Positions 6,508 to 14,453 of a DNA stretch of 18,147 nt are shown here, one piece after another (the first letter of the stretch is position 1; each line of letters begins with the position of its first letter). This DNA comes from an uncultured Oscillospiraceae bacterium. Lineage in GTDB: Bacteria; Bacillota; Clostridia; Oscillospirales; Oscillospiraceae. The translations under genes and the position numbers were made by a program. The notes beneath the pieces were generated by a model, which worked only from the letters and a program-made list of their open reading frames with translations, did no database searches and was not told the origin of the DNA. Location: positions 1-18,147 of the forward strand of contig CAJTOE010000033.1 of assembly GCA_910577805.1 (NCBI GenBank), read 5' to 3'.

Positions 6508-7827
6508 ATGGTACTGCAAGCTGTCTTAGTCCTGTTCGGCTCCTTCTTCGTGATGCTCTTCGCCGGAGTGCCCATCTCCGCCGGTATCGGCATCGCCTCT
6601 ATCGTCACGGCCGTTGTCAGCGGAATGCCTGCGGATATCTTCGCCCTGACGGCCGCCCAGCGCTGCTTCTCCGGCCTGGATTCCTTCTCCCTGCTGGCGC
6701 TGCCCTTCTTCAGCCTGGGCGGAAACCTGATGAATAAGGGCGGTATCGCCCGCCGTCTGATCCGCCTGGCCCGGCTGCTGGTGGGCTGGGTGCCCGGCTA
6801 CCTGGGCGCGACCAACGTGCTGGCCAACATGTTCTTCGGCGCGGTGTCCGGCTCCTCCGTGGCCGCGGCTTCCGCCATGGGTTCCATCATGAGCCCCCTG
6901 GAGCTGGATGAGGGCTACGACCCCAACTACTCCGCCGCGGTCAACATCTGCTCCGCCCCCACCGGCCAGCTGATTCCCCCCAGCGGAGGCCTGATCCTCT
7001 ACTCCATCACCGCCGGCGGCGTGTCGGTTGCGGCCCTGTTCATGGGCGGCTATCTGACCGGTATTTCCCTGGGCGTGGCTGTGGCGATTGTCGCTGTGGC
7101 CCTGGCGGTCAAGATGGGCTATAAGAAGTCCGAGATCGAAGAGAAGGACCCCGCCTGGAAGGTCTGGGTGGACGCGATCCCCGCACTGCTGGCCGTGGTC
7201 ATTGTGATGGGCGGCATTCTGACGGGTAAGTTTACCGCGACGGAGGCCGGCGTGGTGATGGTTCTGTACTGCGGCCTGCTGGCGGTGGTCTACCGTGAGA
7301 TGAACCTGAAAACCCTCTACGAGCTGCTGGCGGACACCATGAAGGGCTCCGCGACCATCCTGTTCCTGATCGCCTCCTCCTCCATCATGTCCTACGTGAT
7401 GTCCTACACCGGCATTCCTGCCGCGATCAGCTCCGGCCTGATGAGCGTGTCCGACAACCGCTATATTCTGCTGCTCATCATGAACGTATTCCTGCTGATT
7501 ATGGGTATGTTCCTGGACCTGACCCCCGCCGTGCTGATCTTCACCCCCGTATTCCTGCCCATCGCCCGGAGCATCGGCATGAGCGACGTACACTTCGGCC
7601 TGATGCTGATTATGAACCTGGTCATCGGCTCCGTCACGCCTCCGGTCGGCTCCGTGCTGTTTGTGGGCTGCGGCGTCGGCAAGGTGAAAATCGAGGGCGT
7701 GACCCGCTATATCCTGCCCATGTTTGTCGCCATGGTCGCCGCCCTCTTCCTGGTGACCTATATCCCCGCCATCCCCCTGATTGTCCCCTATCTCTGCAAG
7801 CTGGTTCCCTCCTTCTGGTGGAACTGA
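6508..7827 (+). CDS. dctM: TRAP transporter large membrane subunit (DctM family)
   Basis: The 439-residue channel subunit that couples substrate entry to the ion gradient. It is hydrophobic throughout, with roughly a dozen membrane segments arranged in two similar halves, as expected for DctM (usual length about 425-440). Landmarks are LFAGVPIS near the start, LPFFSLGGNLMNKGGIARRLIRLARLLVG, then GSSVAAASAMGSIMSPLELDEGYD and APTGQLIPPSGGLILY in the first half. In the second half are TATEAGVV and GMFLDLTPAVLIFTPVFLPI, ending with GSVTPPVGSVLFVGCGVG. The start codon directly follows the dctQ stop, with the ribosome site (AAGGGGAGGGG) inside the dctQ coding end. A terminator-like hairpin follows at 7844-7896. 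Confidence 0.95.
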   Translation: MVLQAVLVLFGSFFVMLFAGVPISAGIGIASIVTAVVSGMPADIFALTAAQRCFSGLDSFSLLALPFFSLGGNLMNKGGIARRLIRLARLLVGWVPGYLGATNVLANMFFGAVSGSSVAAASAMGSIMSPLELDEGYDPNYSAAVNICSAPTGQLIPPSGGLILYSITAGGVSVAALFMGGYLTGISLGVAVAIVAVALAVKMGYKKSEIEEKDPAWKVWVDAIPALLAVVIVMGGILTGKFTATEAGVVMVLYCGLLAVVYREMNLKTLYELLADTMKGSATILFLIASSSIMSYVMSYTGIPAAISSGLMSVSDNRYILLLIMNVFLLIMGMFLDLTPAVLIFTPVFLPIARSIGMSDVHFGLMLIMNLVIGSVTPPVGSVLFVGCGVGKVKIEGVTRYILPMFVAMVAALFLVTYIPAIPLIVPYLCKLVPSFWWN

Positions 7828-7843
7828 CCGCGTGAGACAGTTT

Positions 7844-7896
7844 CCCGGCCAACGCGGGCTGCCCCATGGAACCCCCTCGCTGGCCGGGTACTTTTT
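7844..7896 (+). terminator. Terminator-like hairpin after dctM
   Basis: CCCGGCCA (7844-7851) pairs with TGGCCGGG (7881-7888) and is followed by TAC and TTTTT. The loop is long (about 29 bases) with partial inner pairing, so read-through into the GH31 genes is likely. No convincing promoter was found between this hairpin and the ATG at 7945. Confidence 0.6.
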
Positions 7897-7944
7897 CAAC
7901 CTTTTTCTCTTTGTGAAAAATTGATGTATTTGGAGTGAGACGCC

Positions 7945-10500
7945 ATGAAAATTTGTTCTGTTTTAACCTCCATGGAGCGCCAGGACGGCGCGTTCCTGCT
8001 CCACGCCAACTGTGCGGACATTAAAGTGTGCTTTGTCACGGACGAGATCGTCCGGGTCCGGGCCTCCTTCGACAAGGAGCTGGCGGAGGAGTCCTATGTG
8101 CTGGCCACCACCGCCTGGGAGGACCGACTGGACCCCCTCTTTGAGGGTGAGCGCACCCGCGTGCAGCCTGTCCAGCCCGCCGTGGCCGACGAGAAAGATT
8201 CCGTCACCTTCACCACCGCCAAGCTGCGCCTGGTGGTGGACAAGGACCCCCTGTCCTTCAAGCTCTACAACGGAGAAGGCGAGCTTCTTTACAGCGACCT
8301 GCCCGGCAACCCCTTCGTGCTGGACTCCAACCAGCGCGTGGTCCACTACAGCCGCATGGAGGAGGACGACTGCTTCTACGGCTTCGGCGAAAAGACCGGC
8401 CTGCTGAACAAGAATAAAGAATTTATTCGCCAGCGCGCCACCGACGCCCTGGGCTACGACGCCACCAAGATGGACACCCTGTACAAGCACATCCCCTTCT
8501 ATATCCGCCTCAGCCGCCAGACCAAGAAGGCCGTTGGCCTGTTTTACCACAACTTCTACGAGTCCGTCTTTAACATGGGCCGGGAGAAGAGCAACTATTG
8601 GCCCCGGTACACCTACTGGCAGGCCGACGGCGGCGACATTGACCTGTTCCTCATCGGCGGCGACACCCTGGCCCGCGTGGTAGATAACTACACCCTGCTG
8701 ACCGGCCGTCCCGCCCTGCTGCCCAAGCGGGCGCTGGGCTATCAGGGCTCCTCCATGTACTACCCGGAGCTGGAGAAGGACAGCGACGACGCGGTGCTGG
8801 AGTTCATCGACACCGTGAAGGAGGAGGGCTTCCCCATCGACGGCTTCCACCTGTCCTCCGGCTACACCAGCTACAACAACAAGCGCTGCGTGTTCACCTG
8901 GAACACCACCCGCTTCAAAGACCCCAAGGGCTACTTCTCCGCCATGAACGAGAAGGGCGCGCAGAACGTGCCCAACGTGAAGCCCGGCATTCTGCTGTGC
9001 CACCCCTGGTTCAGCGAGTTCGAGGGCAAGGACGTGTTTGTGAAGGAGGCCGAGTCCGACCACTACAGCGTTGGCAAATGGTGGGGCGGCGACGGCGCGT
9101 TCTGGGACTACACCAAGGAGTCCGCCCGGAAGATCTGGAAGGAATATCTGATCGAAAACGTCATCGGCGTGGGCACCAACTCCGTCTGGAACGACAACTG
9201 CGAGTATGACAGCCTGCTGGACAAGGACAGCCGCTGCGACTTCGACGGCAAGGGCGGCACCATCGGCCAGCTCAAGCCCATCATGTCCACCATTATGTGT
9301 AAAATCGGCGGCGACGCGGTGGTGGAGCACGACCCCAACGCCCGGCCCTATGTGGTGTGCCGCAGCGGCAGCGCCGGCATCCAGAAGTACGCCCAGAACT
9401 GGTGCGGCGACAACTACACCAGCTGGACCTCCCTGCAATACAACATCCCCATTATCACCGGCATGGGCCTGTCCGGCCAGCCCAACGAGGGCGCGGACAT
9501 CGGCGGCTTTGCCGGCCCCGCCCCGGATGAGGAACTCTTTGTCCGCTGGGTCCAGAACGGCGTGTTCCAGCCCCGGTTCTCCATCCACTCCGCCAGCAAT
9601 GACAACACCGTCACCGAGCCCTGGATGTACCGGGACTCCGCGGACCTGATCCGCAGCGCCATCCTGCTGCGCTACCGCCTGGCCCCCTACCTGTACTCCG
9701 CCGAGTACGAGGCCAGCCAGACCGGCGCACCCATCATGCGCGCCCTGGTCTACGAGTTCCAAAACGACCCCAACGTCTACGACGAGAGCTTTGAGTTCCT
9801 GTACGGCCGGGATATCCTGGTGGCCAACGTCATCGAGCCTGGCGCAACTACCCGGAAGGTCTATCTGCCGGCGGGCTGCAAGTGGTACGACTGGAACAAC
9901 AACTTTGCCTGCTACGAGGGCGGCCAGACCATCGAGGTCCCCGTGACCCTGGAGACCATCCCCATGTTCCTCCGGGAGGGAGCCATTGTCCCCATGGCCC
10001 TCAACCAGCTCATGAGCATGGAGCGGGACCACGCCACCGGCCTGCACATCACCATGGTCCCCGGCGAGGAGCGCACCTATGTGCTGTATGACGACGACGG
10101 CGTGACCAACGACTACAAGAAGGGCCTGTGCCGCAAGACCACCATCCATATGTCCGGCACCGATGTGGTGAAGGTGGACTTCTCCTCCGAGGGCGAGTAC
10201 ACCGACTTCGTGAAGGACATGGAGGTGGAGATGGTCCGCAAGGACCGCAGCCCCTTCTGGGTGGCCCTGGGCGACGAAAAGCTGGAGCATTTCCTCAACC
10301 GCCGCAAGTTCGACGCCGCCGCCAAGGGCTGGTACTACAGCCAGACCAAGAAGGCCGTGCTGGTCAAGTACCCCAACCCCGGCCGGGACATCAACCACGG
10401 CATTGCCGGCATCGGTCAGCCGCAGGAGAGCAAGAGCGGGAACGGAATGCAGATCACGCTGACCGTTTCCTTCGAGGACTTTGACCTGATCGGCATGTAA
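7945..10500 (+). CDS. Glycoside hydrolase family 31 enzyme (first of a tandem pair)
   Basis: An 851-residue retaining alpha-glycosidase of GH31. It has an N-terminal beta-sandwich (about 1-250), a TIM barrel (about 270-610) and C-terminal beta domains. The catalytic nucleophile is Asp417 in SVWNDNCE, the family W-x-D signature with N-C replacing the usual M-N/M-A before Glu. The predicted acid/base is Asp489 in WCGDN. In the first barrel strand the usual sugar-binding Asp motif is replaced by HLSSGYTS, a pattern of a less characterised GH31 branch, so alpha-glucosidase activity should not be assumed. No signal peptide or membrane segment is present, so it acts in the cytoplasm on something imported. 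The ribosome site is GGAGTGAG (7931-7938). The next gene is a close paralogue 14 bases downstream. The context suggests an acidic alpha-glycoside; the substrate is unproven. Confidence 0.93.
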   Translation: MKICSVLTSMERQDGAFLLHANCADIKVCFVTDEIVRVRASFDKELAEESYVLATTAWEDRLDPLFEGERTRVQPVQPAVADEKDSVTFTTAKLRLVVDKDPLSFKLYNGEGELLYSDLPGNPFVLDSNQRVVHYSRMEEDDCFYGFGEKTGLLNKNKEFIRQRATDALGYDATKMDTLYKHIPFYIRLSRQTKKAVGLFYHNFYESVFNMGREKSNYWPRYTYWQADGGDIDLFLIGGDTLARVVDNYTLLTGRPALLPKRALGYQGSSMYYPELEKDSDDAVLEFIDTVKEEGFPIDGFHLSSGYTSYNNKRCVFTWNTTRFKDPKGYFSAMNEKGAQNVPNVKPGILLCHPWFSEFEGKDVFVKEAESDHYSVGKWWGGDGAFWDYTKESARKIWKEYLIENVIGVGTNSVWNDNCEYDSLLDKDSRCDFDGKGGTIGQLKPIMSTIMCKIGGDAVVEHDPNARPYVVCRSGSAGIQKYAQNWCGDNYTSWTSLQYNIPIITGMGLSGQPNEGADIGGFAGPAPDEELFVRWVQNGVFQPRFSIHSASNDNTVTEPWMYRDSADLIRSAILLRYRLAPYLYSAEYEASQTGAPIMRALVYEFQNDPNVYDESFEFLYGRDILVANVIEPGATTRKVYLPAGCKWYDWNNNFACYEGGQTIEVPVTLETIPMFLREGAIVPMALNQLMSMERDHATGLHITMVPGEERTYVLYDDDGVTNDYKKGLCRKTTIHMSGTDVVKVDFSSEGEYTDFVKDMEVEMVRKDRSPFWVALGDEKLEHFLNRRKFDAAAKGWYYSQTKKAVLVKYPNPGRDINHGIAGIGQPQESKSGNGMQITLTVSFEDFDLIGM

Positions 10501-10514
10501 GGGAGAGAACGACC

Positions 10515-13040
10515 ATGATTTTGAAACAATTCCAGTCCATCGAAAAGACCCCGAACGGCTATCTGCTCCACGGCGACTGCGCGGACGCGATGCTGGTGTT
10601 CCTCAGCGACGATGTGATCCGCCTGCGGGTGTCTTTTGAGAAAAAATTCCCGGAAGCGTCCTATACCCTGGTGACCACCGCCTGGGAGGACCGTCTGGAC
10701 CCCCTCTTTGCCGGCGAGCGCACCCGGATCACCGCGCTGGACGTTCCCTGCGAGGACGCGGGGGAGACGCTGGTGTTCCGTACCGCCACCCTGAAGCTGG
10801 TGCTGAAAAAGGAGCCGTTCTCCTTCTCCCTCTACACCGCCCAGGGCAAGTGCATCTACCGGGACCTGGCGGAGCGGGCCTTTGAGGTGGACCAGCTGGG
10901 CCGTCTGAGCCACTACTCCTGCATGGACCGGGAGAAGGACCACTTCTTCGGCTTCGGCGAAAAGACCGGCCACCTGGACAAGAAGGGCCGCCGCCTGCGT
11001 ATGAGTCCCAAGGACGCCATCGGCCACGACCCGGAGAACGGCGACCCCATGTACAAGCACATCCCCTTCTATATCCGCACCAGTGAGAGCAATCTTCACG
11101 CCCTGGGCCTGTTCTACCACAACTCCTACGACTGCGTGTTCGACATGGGCCAGGAGATCAGCGGCTACTGGGAGCGCTACTGCTACTGGCAGGCTGACGG
11201 CGGCGACATTGACCTGTTCCTCATCAACGGCCCCAAAATGGCCGACGTGATCGACCGGTACACCTGGCTCACCGGCCGCACCGCCCTGCCCACCAAGCAG
11301 TCCCTGGGCTTCTGCGCCTCCACCATGTACTACGCCGAGCTGGAGCAGGACTGCGACCAGGAGATCTATAAGGTCATTGACAAGCATCTTCAGGAGAAGA
11401 TTTATATTGACAACTTCTGGCTGGCCTCCGGCTACTCCTCCGGCGAGGAGGACGGCCTGCGCTACACCTTTAACTGGAACTATAAGCGCTTCCCCGACCC
11501 GGAGAAGTTTTTTGAGACCATGAACGCCAAGGGGATCAACGTCATTCCCAACCTGAAGCCCGGCGTGCTGCAAAACCACCCCTACGCCAAGTACTACGAG
11601 GACCGGAACGCGTTCATCAAGACCGCCGACGGCAAGGACGATTACCGGGGCCGCTGGTGGGGCGGCGAGGGACGGTTCATCGACTTCACCGGCCCCGCCG
11701 GCCGGGAGGCCTGGAAGCAGCTTTTGAAGGAAAATATCCTGAACAAGGGCGCAAAGACCGTCTGGAACGACAACTGCGAGATGGACGGCATCGAGGACCG
11801 TGCCGCCAAGTGTGACTTCGAGGGCCAGGGCGGCACCATGGCGGAGCTGAAGATCATTCACTCCAACATGATGGCTTACATCGGCTGGAAAGCCCTGGAG
11901 GAGACCTACCCCAACGAGCGGCCCTATGTCATCAACCGGGCGGGCTTCGCCGGTGTGCAGCGCTATGCCCAGGTGTGGGGCGGCGACAACCTCACCGACT
12001 GGAACACCGTGAAGTTCAACCTGGCGACGATCATGGGCATGGGCCTGTCCGGCTGCGCCAACATGGGCTGTGACATCGGCGGCTTTGCCGGCGGCGCGCC
12101 GGAGGGCGAGCTGATGCTGCGCTGGATTCAGAGCGGCATCTTCCAGCCCCGGTTCACCATCAACTCCGCCAACAGTGACAACACCGTCACCCAGCCCTGG
12201 ATGTACGAGGAGCTTCTGCCCCAGGTTCAGGCGGCTTACGCCCTGCGCTACCAGCTGCTGCCCTACCTGTATTCCCTGATGTACGAGGCCAGCGTGACCG
12301 GTATGCCCGCCATGCGGCCCCTGTTCCTGGAGTTCCCGGAGGACGTGAACTGCTACCGGGACAAGAACCTGACCTTCATGTTCGGCCCCGCCCTGCTGGT
12401 GGCCAACGTAGTGGAGAAGGGCGCGACTGAGCGGACGGTTTATCTGCCCGCCGGAAGCAAGTGGTACGACATGAACGATTTCATGCGGGAGTACGAGGGC
12501 GGCCAGACCATCACCGTGCCGGTGACCCTGGACTCCATCCCCATGTTCCTCCGGGGCAGCGCCATTCTGTGTACCAGCCAGGACGTGACCCACATCCTCA
12601 GCGACACCATGAAGCAGCTTGACCTGACCATCAGCGCCGAGACGGACAACAGCTTTGTGTTCTACGACGACGACGGCCACACCCAGGACTTCCAGAAGGG
12701 CGTGTTTGCCAAGACGACCATCTCGGTCAAGGCCGGGGACCGCAAGACCATCTCCTTCCACAAGGAGGGCAGCTTCGCCGGAACGGTGGAGCGCCTGACC
12801 CTGAAGGTGGTCAGCAAGGAGAAGGGCGCGTTCTGGGTCAGCGTGGACGGCCAGCGCATCCCCCGGTTCCTGGTGCGGGACAACTGGGAGGAGGCGGACG
12901 CAGGCTGGTACTACAACCTGTCCGACCGCACGGTCTGGGTCAAGTGCGCCAAGCCCCAGAAGGACGATTTCGATATCGTCGTCTCGACGGAGAAGTTCGA
13001 CCTGATCGGCATGGCCGATGAGGTGGCGGAAAAAGAGTAA
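10515..13040 (+). CDS. Glycoside hydrolase family 31 enzyme (second of a tandem pair)
   Basis: An 841-residue GH31 protein, clearly homologous to its upstream neighbour over the whole length, including the shared near-C-terminal FDLIGM. The nucleophile is Asp419 in TVWNDNCE and the acid/base is Asp491 in WGGDN. The first-strand motif is WLASGYSS, again without the usual Asp. Near the active site the two differ: KWWGGDGAFWDYT in the first is RWWGGEGRFIDFT here, and QPRFSIHSAS becomes QPRFTINSAN, so the pair may have different specificities. There is no signal peptide, so it should be cytoplasmic. The ribosome site GGGAGA lies in the 14-base gap, indicating co-transcription with the first GH31 gene. 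An 11-residue acidic tail after FDLIGM is absent from the first copy. A repeat element follows the stop after about 47 bases. Confidence 0.93.
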   Translation: MILKQFQSIEKTPNGYLLHGDCADAMLVFLSDDVIRLRVSFEKKFPEASYTLVTTAWEDRLDPLFAGERTRITALDVPCEDAGETLVFRTATLKLVLKKEPFSFSLYTAQGKCIYRDLAERAFEVDQLGRLSHYSCMDREKDHFFGFGEKTGHLDKKGRRLRMSPKDAIGHDPENGDPMYKHIPFYIRTSESNLHALGLFYHNSYDCVFDMGQEISGYWERYCYWQADGGDIDLFLINGPKMADVIDRYTWLTGRTALPTKQSLGFCASTMYYAELEQDCDQEIYKVIDKHLQEKIYIDNFWLASGYSSGEEDGLRYTFNWNYKRFPDPEKFFETMNAKGINVIPNLKPGVLQNHPYAKYYEDRNAFIKTADGKDDYRGRWWGGEGRFIDFTGPAGREAWKQLLKENILNKGAKTVWNDNCEMDGIEDRAAKCDFEGQGGTMAELKIIHSNMMAYIGWKALEETYPNERPYVINRAGFAGVQRYAQVWGGDNLTDWNTVKFNLATIMGMGLSGCANMGCDIGGFAGGAPEGELMLRWIQSGIFQPRFTINSANSDNTVTQPWMYEELLPQVQAAYALRYQLLPYLYSLMYEASVTGMPAMRPLFLEFPEDVNCYRDKNLTFMFGPALLVANVVEKGATERTVYLPAGSKWYDMNDFMREYEGGQTITVPVTLDSIPMFLRGSAILCTSQDVTHILSDTMKQLDLTISAETDNSFVFYDDDGHTQDFQKGVFAKTTISVKAGDRKTISFHKEGSFAGTVERLTLKVVSKEKGAFWVSVDGQRIPRFLVRDNWEEADAGWYYNLSDRTVWVKCAKPQKDDFDIVVSTEKFDLIGMADEVAEKE

Positions 13041-13086
13041 TCGAGTAAGCGGCGTAATGCGATAAGCTTTTGGGATTTTTGGGGGA

Positions 13087-13258
13087 TTTTTCACCCTCAT
13101 CCGTCACGGCTTCGCCGTGCCACCTTCCCCCGTGAGGGGGAAGGCTCGAACACTGGCACTTACTTGACTGCGAAGTAGTCTCGGTAGACGCAGCGATAAG
13201 CCTTCCCCCCTGGCGGGGGAAGGTGGCTGGCCGGAGGCCAGACGGATGAGGGGGAAAA
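13087..13258. repeat. Palindromic repeat element, full copy 2 (about 170 bp)
   Basis: It has the same architecture as the copy at 681-852. The left arm carries CACGGC/GCCGTG (13105-13119, TTC loop) and CCTTCCCCC/GGGGGAAGG. The centre is similar to copy 1 at most positions. The right arm carries CCTTCCCCC/GGGGGAAGG and CTGGCC/GGCCAG (13227-13241, GGA loop), then GACGGATGAGGGGGAAAA. The right-arm hairpin differs in sequence from copy 1 but still pairs. It fills most of the 305-base gap between the second GH31 gene and uxuA (13041-13345), which holds no gene. No clear promoter was found between the element and uxuA. Confidence 0.9.
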
Positions 13259-13345
13259 TGCGGGGAAGAAGCCTGTGTGCCGCCCCCCAAATCCCAGGCA
13301 TAAAACGAATCAATTTGCAGAAAATTTTTTGAGAGGTGAATCACT

Positions 13346-14431
13346 ATGCCAATGCAGATGGGTTTTCGCTGGTACGGTGAGGGGAACGACCAGGTCTCTC
13401 TGGCCGACATCAAGCAGATCCCCGGCGTGACCAGCATCGTCTGGGCCCTGCACAACAAGCAGCCCGGTGAGATTTGGGAGAAGGAAGAAATCGCCCAGGT
13501 CCAGAAGCAGCTGGAGCCTTACGGCTTCAACATGGACGTGGTGGAGTCGGTGAACGTCCACGACGACATCAAGATCGGCCTGCCCACCCGGGATAAATAT
13601 ATCGAGAACTATATTCAGACCATCCGGAACCTGAAGGATTTCGGCGTGAAAGTCATTTGCTACAACTTCATGCCCATCTTCGACTGGACCCGGACCGACC
13701 TGTTCCACCCCATCGGAGACGGCTCCACCGCCCTGTACTACCAGAAGGACATGATTCAGGACGACCCCAAGGTGATGGCGGACTATATCCTGAAAAACCT
13801 GAACGGCCTGACCTTCCCCGGCTGGGAGCCGGAGCGCATGGCCCGTCTGGACGAGCTGTTTGCGGCCTATAAGCCGGTCACCAAGGAGAAGCTGTGGGAG
13901 AATTTGAAGTATTTCCTGGAAAAGCTGATGCCCGTGTGCCGGGAGTGCGACATCAAAATGGCCATTCACATGGACGATCCCCCCTGGGACATCTTCGGTC
14001 TGCCCCGCCTGATGGTGGACGGCCCGGCCATCGACCGCTTCCTGTCCATGGTGGACGACCCCTATAACTGCCTGACCCTCTGCTCCGGCAGCCTGAACGC
14101 GAACCCGGAGAACAATGTGGCCTCCATCGTCCGCAAGCACTGCGACCGCATCGCGTTCGCCCACATCCGCAACGTGAAGCACTTCCCCAACGGCGACTTC
14201 TCCGAGGCCAGCCACCGGGAGTGCGACGGCGACACCGGCATCCTGGACATCCTGCGGGCATACCACGACTGCGGTTTCGAGGGCTATATCCGCCCCGACC
14301 ACGGCCGTCACCTGTGGGGCGAAGGCCCCGGCACCTGCCGCCCCGGCTATGGACTGTATGACCGGGCCTTAGGCGTGATGTATATGCTTGGCGCATGGGA
14401 CCTGATGGAAAAGGAAAAAGCAGGAAAGTAA
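13346..14431 (+). CDS. uxuA: Mannonate dehydratase
   Basis: Dehydrates D-mannonate to 2-keto-3-deoxy-D-gluconate in the cytoplasm, a committed step of hexuronate breakdown. It has 361 residues, the usual length. The N-terminus with FRWYG is characteristic. The four metal-site motifs of the family are present: His208 in AIHMDDPPW, Cys246 in LCSGS, His273 in AHIRNVK and Asp318-His319 in RPDHGR. The C-terminus GYGLYDRALG is also diagnostic. GAGAGGTGA (13331-13339) supports the ATG at 13346; ATGs two and four codons later are possible alternatives. The next gene starts about 20 bases after the stop, giving the classic uxuA-uxuB order. A repeat element separates it from the GH31 genes, so it may be expressed partly independently. 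Confidence 0.96.
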   Translation: MPMQMGFRWYGEGNDQVSLADIKQIPGVTSIVWALHNKQPGEIWEKEEIAQVQKQLEPYGFNMDVVESVNVHDDIKIGLPTRDKYIENYIQTIRNLKDFGVKVICYNFMPIFDWTRTDLFHPIGDGSTALYYQKDMIQDDPKVMADYILKNLNGLTFPGWEPERMARLDELFAAYKPVTKEKLWENLKYFLEKLMPVCRECDIKMAIHMDDPPWDIFGLPRLMVDGPAIDRFLSMVDDPYNCLTLCSGSLNANPENNVASIVRKHCDRIAFAHIRNVKHFPNGDFSEASHRECDGDTGILDILRAYHDCGFEGYIRPDHGRHLWGEGPGTCRPGYGLYDRALGVMYMLGAWDLMEKEKAGK

Positions 14432-14453
14432 AAACGGGAAAGTGAGGAACAGC

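Noticed and set aside
6526..7899. 457-codon His/Gly/Asp-rich frame on the minus strand
   Set aside because: Exactly opposite dctM. The His/Gly/Gln-rich composition is what reverse-complemented membrane-protein codons give.
7963..10398. 811-codon open frame on the minus strand
   Set aside because: Antisense shadow of the first GH31 gene, with low-complexity Val/Gly/His/Ala composition and no domain.
10416..13100. 894-codon open frame on the minus strand
   Set aside because: It lies antisense to the second GH31 gene, is Val/Gly/His/Leu-rich with no recognisable domain, and starts in the MRVK shadow created by the repeat arm. It follows from GC-rich codon use in the real gene.
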